A stretch of DNA of 64,000 bases from Paenibacillus sp. Soil750 (GCF_001428045.1 NZ_LMSD01000001.1:186001-250000), one strand, 5' to 3'; shown: positions 23,719 to 32,746, numbered from the stretch's first letter. The notes: generated by a model not told the origin, from the letters alone. Numbers and translations are program-made.

Positions 23719-25611
23719 ATGTTTAAACATGCTAAGCAACTGATTAAAGCAACTTGCTTCATTACATTAAGCTCACTCCTCATTTCTTCTTTCGGTATCC
23801 AAACACCTTCCGCACACGCAGCGGTTGCTAGGCAAATGGAGAAATTAGACCGCGGTCTAGTGGCAGTTAAGGTCAGCACGGGCGTCCTCGTCAGTTGGCG
23901 ACTTCTCGGGACGGAGGCAGCAAGCACTTCGTTCAACGTCTATCGAAATGGCGTTAAGCTCAATGCTACACCGATCACGACAAGCACGAATTATCAAGAT
24001 AATTCGGGTACCACGAGCTCCAGTTACACGGTTAAAGCCGTTGTTGGTGGCGTGGAGCAGACCGCGTCAACTGCGGTTACGCCATGGGTGAACAACTATT
24101 TGGATGTGCCGCTACAGAAACCTGCGGGCGGGACGACACCAGACGGTGTCAGCTATACCTATAACGCCAATGATGCAAGTGTTGGCGATGTGGACGGTGA
24201 CGGGCAATATGAAATTATTTTGAAATGGGATCCTACGAATTCCAAAGATAATTCACAAGATGGCTATACGGGTGAAGTATTTGTCGATGCTTATAAACTG
24301 AATGGTACGCGGTTATGGCGGATTAGTATGGGTAAAAATATTCGAGCTGGCGCGCATTATACGCAATTCATGGTTTACGATTTAGATGGGGATGGTAAAG
24401 CGGAAATCGCCATGAAAACAGCCGATGGAACGAAGGACGGCACTGGCGTAGTCATTGGCAGCTCAACGGTGGACTATCGCAACAGTGTGGGGAGAGTTCT
24501 GAGTGGGCCAGAATTTTTAACCATCTTTGAAGGGGCGACAGGAAAGGCGTTGACCTCAACGAGCTACGATCCACCGCGCGGCACAGTCGGCGATTGGGGC
24601 GATACGTACGGCAACCGTGTAGATCGTTTCTTAGCGACGGTCGCCTATCTGGATGGTCAGAAGCCCAGCATTGTCATGGCACGCGGCTATTACACGAGAA
24701 CGGTTCTGGTAGCGTACAATTGGCGTGGTGGAACACTATCTAAATTGTGGACATTTGACAGCAACACTTCAGGCAACTCGGCTTATGCAGGGCAAGGGAA
24801 CCACAACTTAACAGCTGCCGACGTTGATGGTGATGGCAAGGATGAAATCGTCTATGGCGCGATGACGATTGATGATAACGGAGCTAAGAAATATAACACA
24901 GCGTTGGGTCATGGTGATGCCCTTCATGTCGGCGATTTGGATCCGAACAGCGCGGGACTTGAAGTATTCAAAGTGATGGAAAGTACTAGTGCTACTTATG
25001 GTGCAGCCGTGTGGAATGCAGGAACTGGAGCCATCAAGTGGGGAGTGAATACAGGTGCTGATACGGGAAGAGGTATGGCAGCTGATATTGACCCACGGTA
25101 TGCCGGCGAAGAAGTATGGGCAAGCAACGGTGTCGGGCTTTATCAAATCAATGGTACCAAAATCAGCTCTACGACCCCTTCCTCCATTAACTTTGGTATC
25201 TGGTGGGATGGCGATGTTTCCCGTGAGCTTCTTGATCATAATTGGGATGGCACGAATGGGGTTGGACGTATTGATAAGTGGAATTACACAAGTCTCAATA
25301 CAACGACCTTGCTAACCGCAACAGGAACCAATTCGAATAACTCCACGAAAGGGAATCCTAGCTTGCAAGCCGATTTATTCGGCGATTGGCGTGAAGAGGT
25401 CATTTGGCGGAAATCAGACAGTTCAGCTTTACGCATCTATGCAACGCCTTATGAAACAACGACACGCCTGTGGACTCTAATGCATGATCCGCTTTACCGT
25501 CTGGATATCGCTTGGCAAAATGTAGCTTACAACCAACCACCTCATACGAGTTACTATCTTGGAACGGGTATGGCCACACCTACGCAGCCGAATATCTATA
25601 CCACGCCATAA
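23719..25611 (+). CDS. Secreted rhamnogalacturonan lyase, PL11 family (YesW-like)
   Basis: Cleaves the rhamnogalacturonan I backbone of pectin by beta-elimination outside the cell. The 630-residue protein has a signal peptide with a likely cut after SAHA (residues ~34-35), an N-terminal beta domain (MEKLDRGLVAVKVSTGVLVSWRLLG), and the eight-bladed PL11 propeller with calcium-binding loops DVDGDGQYE, DLDGDGKAEI and DVDGDGKDEI and the typical GRGMAADIDPRYAGEE and LFGDWREEVIWR. A signal peptide favours the endo-acting YesW type over cytosolic exo-acting YesX. GGAGG lies before the ATG. An AraC regulator converges on it. Confidence 0.93.
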   Translation: MFKHAKQLIKATCFITLSSLLISSFGIQTPSAHAAVARQMEKLDRGLVAVKVSTGVLVSWRLLGTEAASTSFNVYRNGVKLNATPITTSTNYQDNSGTTSSSYTVKAVVGGVEQTASTAVTPWVNNYLDVPLQKPAGGTTPDGVSYTYNANDASVGDVDGDGQYEIILKWDPTNSKDNSQDGYTGEVFVDAYKLNGTRLWRISMGKNIRAGAHYTQFMVYDLDGDGKAEIAMKTADGTKDGTGVVIGSSTVDYRNSVGRVLSGPEFLTIFEGATGKALTSTSYDPPRGTVGDWGDTYGNRVDRFLATVAYLDGQKPSIVMARGYYTRTVLVAYNWRGGTLSKLWTFDSNTSGNSAYAGQGNHNLTAADVDGDGKDEIVYGAMTIDDNGAKKYNTALGHGDALHVGDLDPNSAGLEVFKVMESTSATYGAAVWNAGTGAIKWGVNTGADTGRGMAADIDPRYAGEEVWASNGVGLYQINGTKISSTTPSSINFGIWWDGDVSRELLDHNWDGTNGVGRIDKWNYTSLNTTTLLTATGTNSNNSTKGNPSLQADLFGDWREEVIWRKSDSSALRIYATPYETTTRLWTLMHDPLYRLDIAWQNVAYNQPPHTSYYLGTGMATPTQPNIYTTP

Positions 25612-25623
25612 ACTGAGAATGAG

Positions 25624-25655
25624 AGAAGCGTTCGGGTTACTCCAGCGCTTCTTTT
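25624..25655 (+). terminator. Terminator after the PL11 gene
   Basis: AGAAGCG and CGCTTCT arms around a 15-nt loop, followed by TTT. Confidence 0.65.
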
Positions 25656-26500
25656 CATTCCATTCTTAACTGTTGAATGCGCTTTCTACATAGGGCAGGG
25701 GATGTCCCATAGAAAGCGGAAAACTGACGGGAGAAATAAAAGGGATGATTGAACCCGACTTCCTCCGCAATTTCGGCCATCGTTAATGAAGTCGTTTCTA
25801 TGAGTTTTCTAGCTTGGCGAAGTCGAATTTTATTTAACATGTCCATCACGGATTCACCGGTCTGTTTTTTAAAGAGATGGGCGAACCTGGAAGCAGATAA
25901 GTTAACGACAGCAGCCAGTTCAGCAACCGTATAAGGTTGACTATAATGCTGTGTAATCAGCGCTAACGTATGCACTATGCGTGAATCCAACGGATATTCG
26001 GTTTGCATGGCACTTTTGGACAGGAGAAGGAGGAGTTTTTCAAGTGCGTTGATAGCGAATCTTTCTGAGTAGAAATCCGTTTCATCATTGTATTGAATTA
26101 AATTGTAAAAAGAGTTAGTTACCTGAAGCGACTCGTTTTCAGAATGAAAGCGAGCAAATCGTATGCCTTTAATCACCTCTGGCAGCTGTAAAAGCGGTAG
26201 CCATTCTTCCTTTGGGACAAAATGACACCAATAAAACTCCCATAGCGTGTTCTCTGGCGTTCCGTAAAAATGGGGGGTGCCTGGTGTGATTAAGGTAACC
26301 TCATCCTGTTGGCATGCATAGGTTTCTTTACCGTTGTTGAATAAACCTGTCCCCTTTAACGTCAAGGTCAAATAATAATCTTTCGTACCATTGGACCGTT
26401 TCACCTTGTAGCCAAATGATTGGCGATAATGGCCGGAAATTAGCTTTCCGGGGATCGTAGTTAAATTCTCAGTGGCAGAAAAAGACATGAACTCAGTCAT
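25655..26500 (-). CDS. AraC family transcriptional regulator
   Basis: A regulator of ~281 residues from ATG 26500, which has GGGGG 10 bp upstream; the longer ATG at 26524 lacks a ribosome binding site. The N-terminal cupin-like sensor (LTLKGTGLFNNGKETYACQQDEVTLITPGTPHFYG) binds sugars in this family. The C-terminus has both AraC helix-turn-helix motifs: YTVAELAAVVNLSASRFAHLFKKQTG and MAEIAEEVGFNHPFYFSRQFSAFYGTSP. It lies tail-to-tail with the rhamnogalacturonan lyase and probably controls pectin genes nearby, but the target is inferred. Confidence 0.9.
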   Translation of the reverse strand: MTEFMSFSATENLTTIPGKLISGHYRQSFGYKVKRSNGTKDYYLTLTLKGTGLFNNGKETYACQQDEVTLITPGTPHFYGTPENTLWEFYWCHFVPKEEWLPLLQLPEVIKGIRFARFHSENESLQVTNSFYNLIQYNDETDFYSERFAINALEKLLLLLSKSAMQTEYPLDSRIVHTLALITQHYSQPYTVAELAAVVNLSASRFAHLFKKQTGESVMDMLNKIRLRQARKLIETTSLTMAEIAEEVGFNHPFYFSRQFSAFYGTSPALCRKRIQQLRME

Positions 26501-26660
26501 AATCGCTTTGCCCCCATTTCCCATTTAGTAACTAGTATATAGGATTTTATGGAAAAATAAATCGGGTACAGCGTTTAGCTCGAATACAAAAATTGATCTT
26601 GCAAGCACCAGCCATTACAATGGAAATAAGTAGTTAGGCAAATTTTTCGGAGGTGCAGGA

Positions 26661-27335
26661 ATGGCAGATCAAGCAGGAATTCAACCGTTTATTTTGGATA
26701 TGGACGTGAATGGGAATCCATTCACCGTTCATGCGGCACTACTTTGGGACGAGCAGGATGTCATCCTTGTTGATACGGGTATCCCTGGTCAGTTAGGACT
26801 GATTCGCGACCAACTTGCTGCAGCATCCTTTCCTTTTGAAAAGCTGACGAAAATCATTATTACGCACCAGGACATGGATCACATTGGCAGCCTGCCAGAG
26901 CTGGTGGGCGCTGCTGAGGGACGGATCGAAGTGCTGGCGCATGAACTTGGCAAGCCTTATATTCAAGGGGAAGTGCCCTTGGTTAAACGCAAGATTTTGG
27001 CTACTCCGACGAAAGTGGATGTGACGCTTCAGGATGGGGATGAACTTCCTTTTGGCGGGGGCATTCGGGTCATTTATACACCTGGCCATACGCCAGATCA
27101 TATCAGTCTGTATCATCCAAACAGTAAAACATTAATTTCCGGAGATGCGCTTACGTCGCAAGACGGCGTGCTGATGCCTCCGAATCCTCAGTTCACGCCA
27201 GATATGCCGTTAGCGCTGGAATCCGTAGCAAAGCTGCTGGACTATGACATTGAAACAGTCATCACTTATCATGGTGGTGTTTGTACGGGAAATATTAAGG
27301 AGCGTCTCGCTCAAATTGCGCAAGGTCAGGCATAG
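26661..27335 (+). CDS. Metallo-beta-lactamase-fold hydrolase
   Basis: A 224-residue MBL-fold enzyme. The metal motif HQDMDHIG (HxxDxDH type, residues ~73) and downstream TPGHTPDHISLY and SGDALTS give the two-metal site. Substrates in this family range from thioesters to lactones and cannot be predicted. GGAGG lies before the ATG, and the next small gene follows after 9 bp, making a two-gene unit. An imperfect purine-rich space separates it from the divergent AraC gene. Confidence 0.88.
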   Translation: MADQAGIQPFILDMDVNGNPFTVHAALLWDEQDVILVDTGIPGQLGLIRDQLAAASFPFEKLTKIIITHQDMDHIGSLPELVGAAEGRIEVLAHELGKPYIQGEVPLVKRKILATPTKVDVTLQDGDELPFGGGIRVIYTPGHTPDHISLYHPNSKTLISGDALTSQDGVLMPPNPQFTPDMPLALESVAKLLDYDIETVITYHGGVCTGNIKERLAQIAQGQA

Positions 27336-27344
27336 GAGTACATC

Positions 27345-27656
27345 ATGGATCCCAAAGTCAAACAAGCTTTAGACATCACACTTCATAACTGGCAGACCAT
27401 GACCTCCTATCAAAGCGATGAGAAAGAAGCAGTGGCCGATCAATTTCAATCTTCGTTCTATGTATTTATTGATACCATCCGCGAGTGGGTACTCCGTCAA
27501 GATCCCATGCCTCAAACACTGGATGATCTGCTTGGAAATGAGATGATCCAAGATATTTTCGACGTATTGCCTGCTCCTTTGCATCTGAATTTGGAGACGG
27601 AATTAGAATTAATGATAGACGGGGTAGAACGCGAGGATGAAGATAAATACGATTAA
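27345..27656 (+). CDS. Hypothetical protein (103 aa)
   Basis: Begins 9 bp after the MBL gene with AGGAG upstream. The acidic helical protein has no signal peptide, membrane helix or known motif. A C-terminal EREDEDKYD tail is very acidic. The family is not recognised. Co-transcription with the MBL hydrolase is likely, since a single strong terminator follows. Confidence 0.7.
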   Translation: MDPKVKQALDITLHNWQTMTSYQSDEKEAVADQFQSSFYVFIDTIREWVLRQDPMPQTLDDLLGNEMIQDIFDVLPAPLHLNLETELELMIDGVEREDEDKYD

Positions 27657-27666
27657 GTGTATGAAA

Positions 27667-27707
27667 AAAAGCGCTGATGTCAATTTGAATTGACATTAGC
27701 GCTTTTT
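27667..27707 (+). terminator. Terminator after the MBL operon
   Basis: A long stem AAAGCGCTGATGTCAATT/AATTGACATTAGCGCTTTT with one mismatch and a flanking T run. Confidence 0.92.
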
Positions 27708-27780
27708 CTATGATTTATATTCACTAGTATCTATAACGATATTCGGCGCTGAATGATTATGTCGTTCTCCTTTATGATTC

Positions 27781-27868
27781 GCTACGCAGCGCCCGTGTAA
27801 GTCGAAAAAATCGACTTAGAGGGCTCCGGAGGAGCTATTTTCGCTTGCGCGACGCATCGATGCATCGC
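27781..27868. repeat. Cluster of short hairpins in a 400-bp intergenic region
   Basis: Consecutive perfect or near-perfect palindromes: CGCT-acgc-AGCG (27780-27791), TAAGTCGA...TCGACTTA (27798-27818), GGCTCC/GGAGC (27822-27836) and GCGACGCATCGATGCATCGC (27849-27868). The block is richer in GC than its AT-rich flanks. It could be a small non-autonomous repeat element or a structured RNA. Apart from this, 27708-28059 holds nothing recognisable. Confidence 0.5.
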
Positions 27869-28059
27869 GTGTTAGCATTAAACCCGACTAAAACACTCAG
27901 TCCAAGGGGTTATATTGGTATTTAGCAAATATTAAAATATAACATAATCAATTATCTAAAAGCAACATTATTTTCGAAAAAGACTTGATAAAAACAGTCA
28001 AATGGGTTAATCTTCTAATTGTTGGAAAACAATCAAGTAGAGAGAAAGGAGTGGAACAA

Positions 28060-28275
28060 ATGGAAATGATGAGCATGAAAATGATGATGTCGATGTGTAT
28101 GGAAGAAATGATGTGTAAAATGAACAACATGAAGATGATGATGGATTGCATGCAAGGTATGGAAATGGCAGACATGATGGATATGGATATGATGATGTCC
28201 AAGATGCAGTCTTGCGATGAGATGATGACAATGATGATGGGTATGATGCGTGAAATGAAACAAACCGCTGTGTAA
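28060..28275 (+). CDS. Methionine-rich small protein (71 aa, 34 Met, 4 Cys)
   Basis: ATG 28060 has AAAGGAG 10 bp upstream. The product is 48% methionine, in clusters (MMM, MM) separated by acidic, lysine and serine residues, with four cysteines (MCM, MCK, DCM, SCD). It has no aromatic residues, signal peptide or known domain. The frame opens further up to 27985, but that part has no ribosome binding site. Methionine/cysteine clusters of this kind bind Cu(I) or act as oxidant sinks in other proteins, which makes metal binding or spore/oxidative protection a guess only. The opposite strand reads as His-rich simply because ATG is CAT in reverse. Confidence 0.7.
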   Translation: MEMMSMKMMMSMCMEEMMCKMNNMKMMMDCMQGMEMADMMDMDMMMSKMQSCDEMMTMMMGMMREMKQTAV

Positions 28276-28332
28276 GATTCGTCCTTATACAAGGAGTTAT
28301 CGAACACACACGGTTATCATTGGATTCATACG

Positions 28333-28434
28333 ATGAAATTTTTATTGCCAGTACATATCAATCTGCAAATTGATGCGTACCGTTTAAAGCAATTCTGCAG
28401 AGCAGATGACTGCATGCATGGAAATGATGAATAG
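28333..28434 (+). CDS. Possible 33-residue peptide downstream of the Met-rich gene
   Basis: A short frame from ATG 28333 encodes KFLLPVHINLQIDAYRLK followed by a Cys-containing tail (QFCRADDCMHGNDE). The frame is open back to 28294, where AAGGAG occurs, but no start codon lies at the right distance. Coding is uncertain. Confidence 0.25.
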   Translation: MKFLLPVHINLQIDAYRLKQFCRADDCMHGNDE

Positions 28435-28441
28435 ACATGAA

Positions 28442-28483
28442 CCCGATGTCCGGTAGAGCGGTAATCCGCATACGGGATTTTTT
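28442..28483 (+). terminator. Terminator-like hairpin after the Met-rich locus
   Basis: CCCGATGTCCGG pairs with CCGCATACGGG around TAGAGCGGTAAT, followed by ATTTTTT. Confidence 0.6.
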
Positions 28484-28489
28484 GCATTT

Positions 28490-28825
28490 CTAGCGTTGGT
28501 AAGTCGCGTTCAACTGTTTACCAATTTCAACCCGCTGTAGTTTCAATCCCCAAACTTCCTCGATCAACCGAGAAGAGACATACACGTTATCTGTTTCCCT
28601 CAGCTGTCTGTATAGCTCCAGCATCTTCTTATTGACGGCATCGAACTGGTGCCATAGTTGGCTTATTTGATATTCAAGTGTCGTTTGTTGCATATATAAG
28701 GCTGATTTACTCAGCGTCTGTATAATTTCGTTTTGCCATTGGGCGTCCCCGATTTGCTTCGCATAATTCAACAAATCCAGATAATCATCTTTCCAGCGTT
28801 GCTCTAATTTCACGGTTTCTAGCAT
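28490..28825 (-). CDS. Hypothetical coiled-coil protein (111 aa)
   Basis: The ATG has GAGGTAA 6 bp upstream on the minus strand. The protein is helical and rich in Leu, Gln and Glu throughout (LEYQISQLWHQFDAVNKKML, LRETDNVYV), with no membrane segment or signal. The family is not recognised. It converges on the Met-rich gene and shares its terminator zone. Confidence 0.65.
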   Translation of the reverse strand: MLETVKLEQRWKDDYLDLLNYAKQIGDAQWQNEIIQTLSKSALYMQQTTLEYQISQLWHQFDAVNKKMLELYRQLRETDNVYVSSRLIEEVWGLKLQRVEIGKQLNATYQR

Positions 28826-29088
28826 GGGGGTTACCTCATTTCGGCGATATACCTAGTATTATACTCGGAATTAACGGAATTGCAAGTACGAATATTAGTT
28901 AATCCAAAAGTTATTAAAATCGTAGATAATGCCTAAACAATAAATCCACTATTCCGATGTTATTCCCGATAATATGTTTCTTCCCTTCGCCTAAGAAAGC
29001 GCGCCGCAATCGATGAGATAAGGGATAGGTTGAGAGTTGAACTGTAAAATTGGAGAGTTCATTTGGGATATTTTTAATATATTCTATT

Positions 29089-29119
29089 GGTTGTAATTTC
29101 TAAAAAAGTGGTTGTAAAT
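29089..29119 (+). promoter_or_regulatory. Direct repeats GGTTGTAA at 21-bp step upstream of GH127
   Basis: GGTTGTAAT (29089) and GGTTGTAAA (29110) lie on the same face of the helix, 21 bp apart, about 30-60 bp before the -10 box. This is a typical layout for an AraC-type activator dimer. The rest of 28826-29088 shows no gene. Confidence 0.5.
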
Positions 29120-29149
29120 CTTTAATTAATACCAGGCTATCCCATGTAT

Positions 29150-29171
29150 TATAATTAGTAGCGCTTTCATT
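29150..29171 (+). promoter_or_regulatory. -10 box and overlapping cre-like site upstream of GH127
   Basis: TATAAT at 29150-29155 is followed by a cre-like sequence read on the minus strand (ATGAAAGCGCTACTA, 29157-29171), with one mismatch to WTGNAANCGNWNNCW. Confidence 0.5.
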
Positions 29172-29204
29172 AAGAAGGCGAAATTTATAAAAGGGGCACA
29201 CCTG

Positions 29205-31181
29205 ATGAGTATTATATCTATCTCAACACCCGTTCAATTGAAGAATGTGATCATCCAGGATGACTTCTGGTCCCCTTATATTTCATTAATTCGCGATGTT
29301 GTAGTTCCTTACCAGTGGGAGGCACTTAATGACCGAATCGAAGGCAACGAGCCAAGTCACGCCATCCAGAATTTCAAAATCGCTGCCGGATTGGAGCAGG
29401 GCGACTTCTACGGCATGGTGTTCCAAGATAGCGACGTGGCCAAGTGGCTCGAGGCCGTCGGTTATCTGTTGGAGCAAATGCCTGATCCTGATCTGGAAAA
29501 GGTAGCGGACGAAGTCGTCGATCTGATCGCTAAGGCGCAGCATGCGGACGGATACTTAAATACGTATTTTACACTTAAAGAAAAGGCAGGCAGATGGACG
29601 AATCTAGCGGAGTGCCACGAGCTCTACTGTGCGGGTCATCTGATCGAAGCGGCGGTCGCCTATGAGAAGGCAACGGGAAAGGGCAAGATTCTGGAAGTAG
29701 CTTGCAAGCTCGCCGACTGCATCGATGCGACGTTCGGGCCAGAGGCTGGAAAGATCAAAGGTTATGATGGGCACCAAGAGATCGAGCTGGCGCTAATGAA
29801 GCTCTACAGAGTCACCTCCAATGATCGCTATGTGAAGCTGGCGAAGTTCTTCTTGGATGAGAGAGGGCAGAGTCCCCACTTCTACGATTTAGAGTTCGAT
29901 CGCCGGAATGGCGAGACTCATTTCCAAGCGCTGAAGATAGCCAAGGACAAATCTTACAGCCAAGCGCACATCCCGATTCGCATGCAGCAGACGGCCGAAG
30001 GTCACGCGGTGCGGGTCGTCTATATGTGCACGGGTATGGCCGACGTCGCGGCAGCAACTGGAGACGAGGATTTGTTAAAGGCTTGCCGAGCGCTCTGGCA
30101 TAACATCGTGAACAAGCGGATGTACATTACGGGATCGATCGGCTCAATGTCTTACGGCGAGTCGTTCACGCTCGATTACGATTTGCCGAACGATACGGCT
30201 TACGCCGAGACGTGCGCATCGATCGGTCTCATCTTCTTCGCCCAGCGCATGCTTCAGATTGAGCAGAGAAGCGAATACGCGGACGTCTTGGAGAGAGCGC
30301 TTTATAACACCGTAATCGGCGGAATGTCTCGCGACGGACAGCACTTTTTCTACGTGAATCCATTGGAAGCTTGGCCTGAAGCCAGCGGTAAGAATCAGAA
30401 TTTCGATCACGTGAAGATGCAAAGGCAGCGATGGTTTGGTTGCGCGTGTTGCCCGCCTAATATCGCTCGTCTGCTCGCCTCGCTCGGCAGCTACATCTAT
30501 TCGTTCCATGGGCATGCCCTTTATGCTCACTTATATATTGGGAGTCAAGTTACTGTGGAGGTGGATGGCAGTGCCGTTGGGCTCATCCAGCATTCCGAGC
30601 TGCCATGGAACGGTAACATCAGATTCGAGCTGAAGATGGATGGGCCCACATTCTTCTCCTTGGCTCTTCGGATACCAAGCTGGTGTGCTTCTTGGGATGT
30701 CAGTGTTAACGGGCAACCCTTAGCAGAATCCGCTATGCGCCTGATTAACGGTTATCTTCATCTCGAGCGGGAATGGAACGCCGGCGATATCGTCCATCTA
30801 GTTCTACCAATGAACGTTAGTCCAATGAAAGGCAATCCGGAAATTCGAGAGACCGTAGGTATGGTCGCCATCCAGCGAGGGCCGATGGTGTACTGCCTGG
30901 AGGAAGCCGACAATGGCAAAGGTCTACATAAGCTGATTATCCATCCGGGCTTCGAAGATCAAGTTAGCTTTGATAGCAGCTTGTTGGGCGGACTGCTTAC
31001 CATCGACTTAACCGCTTATCGGATCCAAGACGAGGGCTGGAAGGAACAACTGTACCGCGTGAAAGACGAGGATCACTTAGAAGCAACTACGGCCCGATTT
31101 ATCCCTTACTTTGCTTGGGCGAACCGGGGAAGCGGCGAGATGAGAGTGTGGATTAGAGAAAATACGGTTTTACCCTCATGA
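29205..31181 (+). CDS. Beta-L-arabinofuranosidase, GH127 family
   Basis: A 658-residue cytosolic enzyme (no signal peptide) of the HypBA1 type. The (alpha/alpha)6 domain shows GQSPHFYDLEFD, ITGSIGSMSYGESFTLDYDLPND, YAETCASIGLIFFAQRM and the zinc/catalytic cysteine block CACCPPNIARLL (residues ~411-422), with the family's catalytic Cys in CCPPN. C-terminal beta domains follow. It removes terminal beta-L-arabinofuranose from oligosaccharides after import. The ABC importer genes downstream (31334-34608) probably bring in its substrate. Promoter elements lie at 29089-29171. Confidence 0.92.
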   Translation: MSIISISTPVQLKNVIIQDDFWSPYISLIRDVVVPYQWEALNDRIEGNEPSHAIQNFKIAAGLEQGDFYGMVFQDSDVAKWLEAVGYLLEQMPDPDLEKVADEVVDLIAKAQHADGYLNTYFTLKEKAGRWTNLAECHELYCAGHLIEAAVAYEKATGKGKILEVACKLADCIDATFGPEAGKIKGYDGHQEIELALMKLYRVTSNDRYVKLAKFFLDERGQSPHFYDLEFDRRNGETHFQALKIAKDKSYSQAHIPIRMQQTAEGHAVRVVYMCTGMADVAAATGDEDLLKACRALWHNIVNKRMYITGSIGSMSYGESFTLDYDLPNDTAYAETCASIGLIFFAQRMLQIEQRSEYADVLERALYNTVIGGMSRDGQHFFYVNPLEAWPEASGKNQNFDHVKMQRQRWFGCACCPPNIARLLASLGSYIYSFHGHALYAHLYIGSQVTVEVDGSAVGLIQHSELPWNGNIRFELKMDGPTFFSLALRIPSWCASWDVSVNGQPLAESAMRLINGYLHLEREWNAGDIVHLVLPMNVSPMKGNPEIRETVGMVAIQRGPMVYCLEEADNGKGLHKLIIHPGFEDQVSFDSSLLGGLLTIDLTAYRIQDEGWKEQLYRVKDEDHLEATTARFIPYFAWANRGSGEMRVWIRENTVLPS

Positions 31182-31271
31182 GGTGCAAGGATAGATCACG
31201 CTTGTTAACTCTGGTCAAGGAGGGAAGGGAGCAATCGACAATATAAGAGTCTTAATAGACAGATGAAATAT

Positions 31272-31289
31272 TCCCCGCCTACGCGGGAG
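31272..31289 (+). promoter_or_regulatory. Intercistronic hairpin between GH127 and the binding-protein gene
   Basis: CCCCGC-CTAC-GCGGGA stem-loop in the 152-bp gap, without a T run. Such hairpins often protect the mRNA of an abundant binding protein. Confidence 0.45.
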
Positions 31290-31333
31290 GAATCAAGGAG
31301 TGACGGCGAATTATATATGATGGAGGGGTTAAT

Positions 31334-32746
31334 ATGAAAACAATGAAAAAGGGATTCGTGGTTAGTGTATCAATGGTCTTGATCTTAAGCATGATGGCTG
31401 GATGCTCCACGAATAACGATAAACCAAGCGCATCGCCAACAGGAGATGCAGCTACAAAAGCACCAGAGAAGACGGCAGCTCCTTCCACGGAGAAGGTTAA
31501 GATTACCTATTCGATGTGGGGAAGTGAGGCGGAAGGAAGCGCAACCCAGGCAGCGGCGGATAAGTTTAATGCTTCTCAAAACAGAATCGAAGTCAAAGTG
31601 CAAGCGATTCCATGGGAAAACTATATGACCAAACTGAATACGCAGGCGACGGCAGGTCAATTACCAGATACGGGAATATTGAAGGAGGATGGCGTCATCC
31701 AGTGGTCCTCCGATGGTATGTTGAATGATGTAAGTGCCATGTACTCGGGAAGTGACAGCAAGCCGCTGGATAGCCTTGCTTACAAATATCAAGGTAAAAC
31801 CGTAGCCTATGCCGCTGCGAATGAAATCCTCCTCCTTTACTACAACAAAGATATGTTCGACAAAGCGAAAGTACCTTATCCGCCATCCGCGCTAGATAAA
31901 GCCTGGACATGGGACGAATTCGTAGCAACGGCGAAGAAGCTGACGATCGACAAGAATGGCAAACATGCTGACGAGGCTGGCTTTAATCCGCAGAGCATCG
32001 TTCAGTACGGCGCATCCGTCGAAAATTTGGCATGGCAGTTGGAAGCCTGGGTGCTTAGCAATGGCGGGGGTTTCTATAACAATGACGGTACAGCGGTGAG
32101 AATTGGGGAAGATGCCAGTATCGAAGCGATTCAGAAAGTCGCGGATCTGTACTTGAAAGACAAAGTTGCCCCGTTGTCTGTTGGACAGACGGATGATGGC
32201 ATTCAGCGTACGATCATCGCAGGAACGGTTGCCATGGCCACGAACGGCCAGTGGAACATAGGCACTAGCTTGAATGCGGCCAAGGATGCAGGATTGAAAT
32301 ATGGTGTAGCCGTATTACCTTACATGAAGGAAAAGGTTACTCTCAACACAGGCGGTGCCAATGTCGTATTCTCTCAGACCAAGCATCCGAAAGAAGCGAT
32401 GGAATGGCTCAAATGGTACACGGCCGAAGAAAACAACTGGGGACTTATCTCATCGGGTATTTGGATGCCAACACTGAAAAAGTGGTATACGGATGAAACG
32501 CTTACCCATAAATGGGTCGACAATAAGAACTTCCCTCCGTACAACGAATATAAGTCCGCTGTAGTCGATTATGCACAATCCTCAGCCGCTAGACCTGCAG
32601 CTTGGTTCTATACGAATCATACGACGGACTTTAACACCTTGCTGGGATCGACCTTGGGAGATGTTTGGACCGGAAAAGCTACCGCCAAGGATGCCATTAC
32701 CAAAAATCTCGAAGCTTTGAAAGCAGCTAATAAAGGCAAAAAATAA
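31334..32746 (+). CDS. Carbohydrate ABC transporter substrate-binding lipoprotein
   Basis: A 470-residue solute-binding protein with signal peptide and lipobox MAGC (residues ~20-23), then a Thr/Pro/Ala linker and a family 1 extracellular sugar-binding fold (KITYSMWGSEAEGSATQAAADKFNAS, NGGGFYNNDG, MATNGQWNIGT, MEWLKWYTAEEN). GGAGGGG precedes the ATG. It is first of three transport genes and follows the GH127 gene, so arabinose-containing oligosaccharides are the likely cargo (inference). Confidence 0.92.
   Translation: MKTMKKGFVVSVSMVLILSMMAGCSTNNDKPSASPTGDAATKAPEKTAAPSTEKVKITYSMWGSEAEGSATQAAADKFNASQNRIEVKVQAIPWENYMTKLNTQATAGQLPDTGILKEDGVIQWSSDGMLNDVSAMYSGSDSKPLDSLAYKYQGKTVAYAAANEILLLYYNKDMFDKAKVPYPPSALDKAWTWDEFVATAKKLTIDKNGKHADEAGFNPQSIVQYGASVENLAWQLEAWVLSNGGGFYNNDGTAVRIGEDASIEAIQKVADLYLKDKVAPLSVGQTDDGIQRTIIAGTVAMATNGQWNIGTSLNAAKDAGLKYGVAVLPYMKEKVTLNTGGANVVFSQTKHPKEAMEWLKWYTAEENNWGLISSGIWMPTLKKWYTDETLTHKWVDNKNFPPYNEYKSAVVDYAQSSAARPAAWFYTNHTTDFNTLLGSTLGDVWTGKATAKDAITKNLEALKAANKGKK

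Noticed and set aside
27781..27868. Hairpin block as a CRISPR array
   Set aside because: The palindromes differ from each other and have no regular spacers or cas genes.
28033..28263. His-rich 76-residue ORF on the minus strand
   Set aside because: It is the reverse complement of the Met-rich frame (ATG becomes CAT), has no ribosome binding site, and the plus-strand ORF has a good one.
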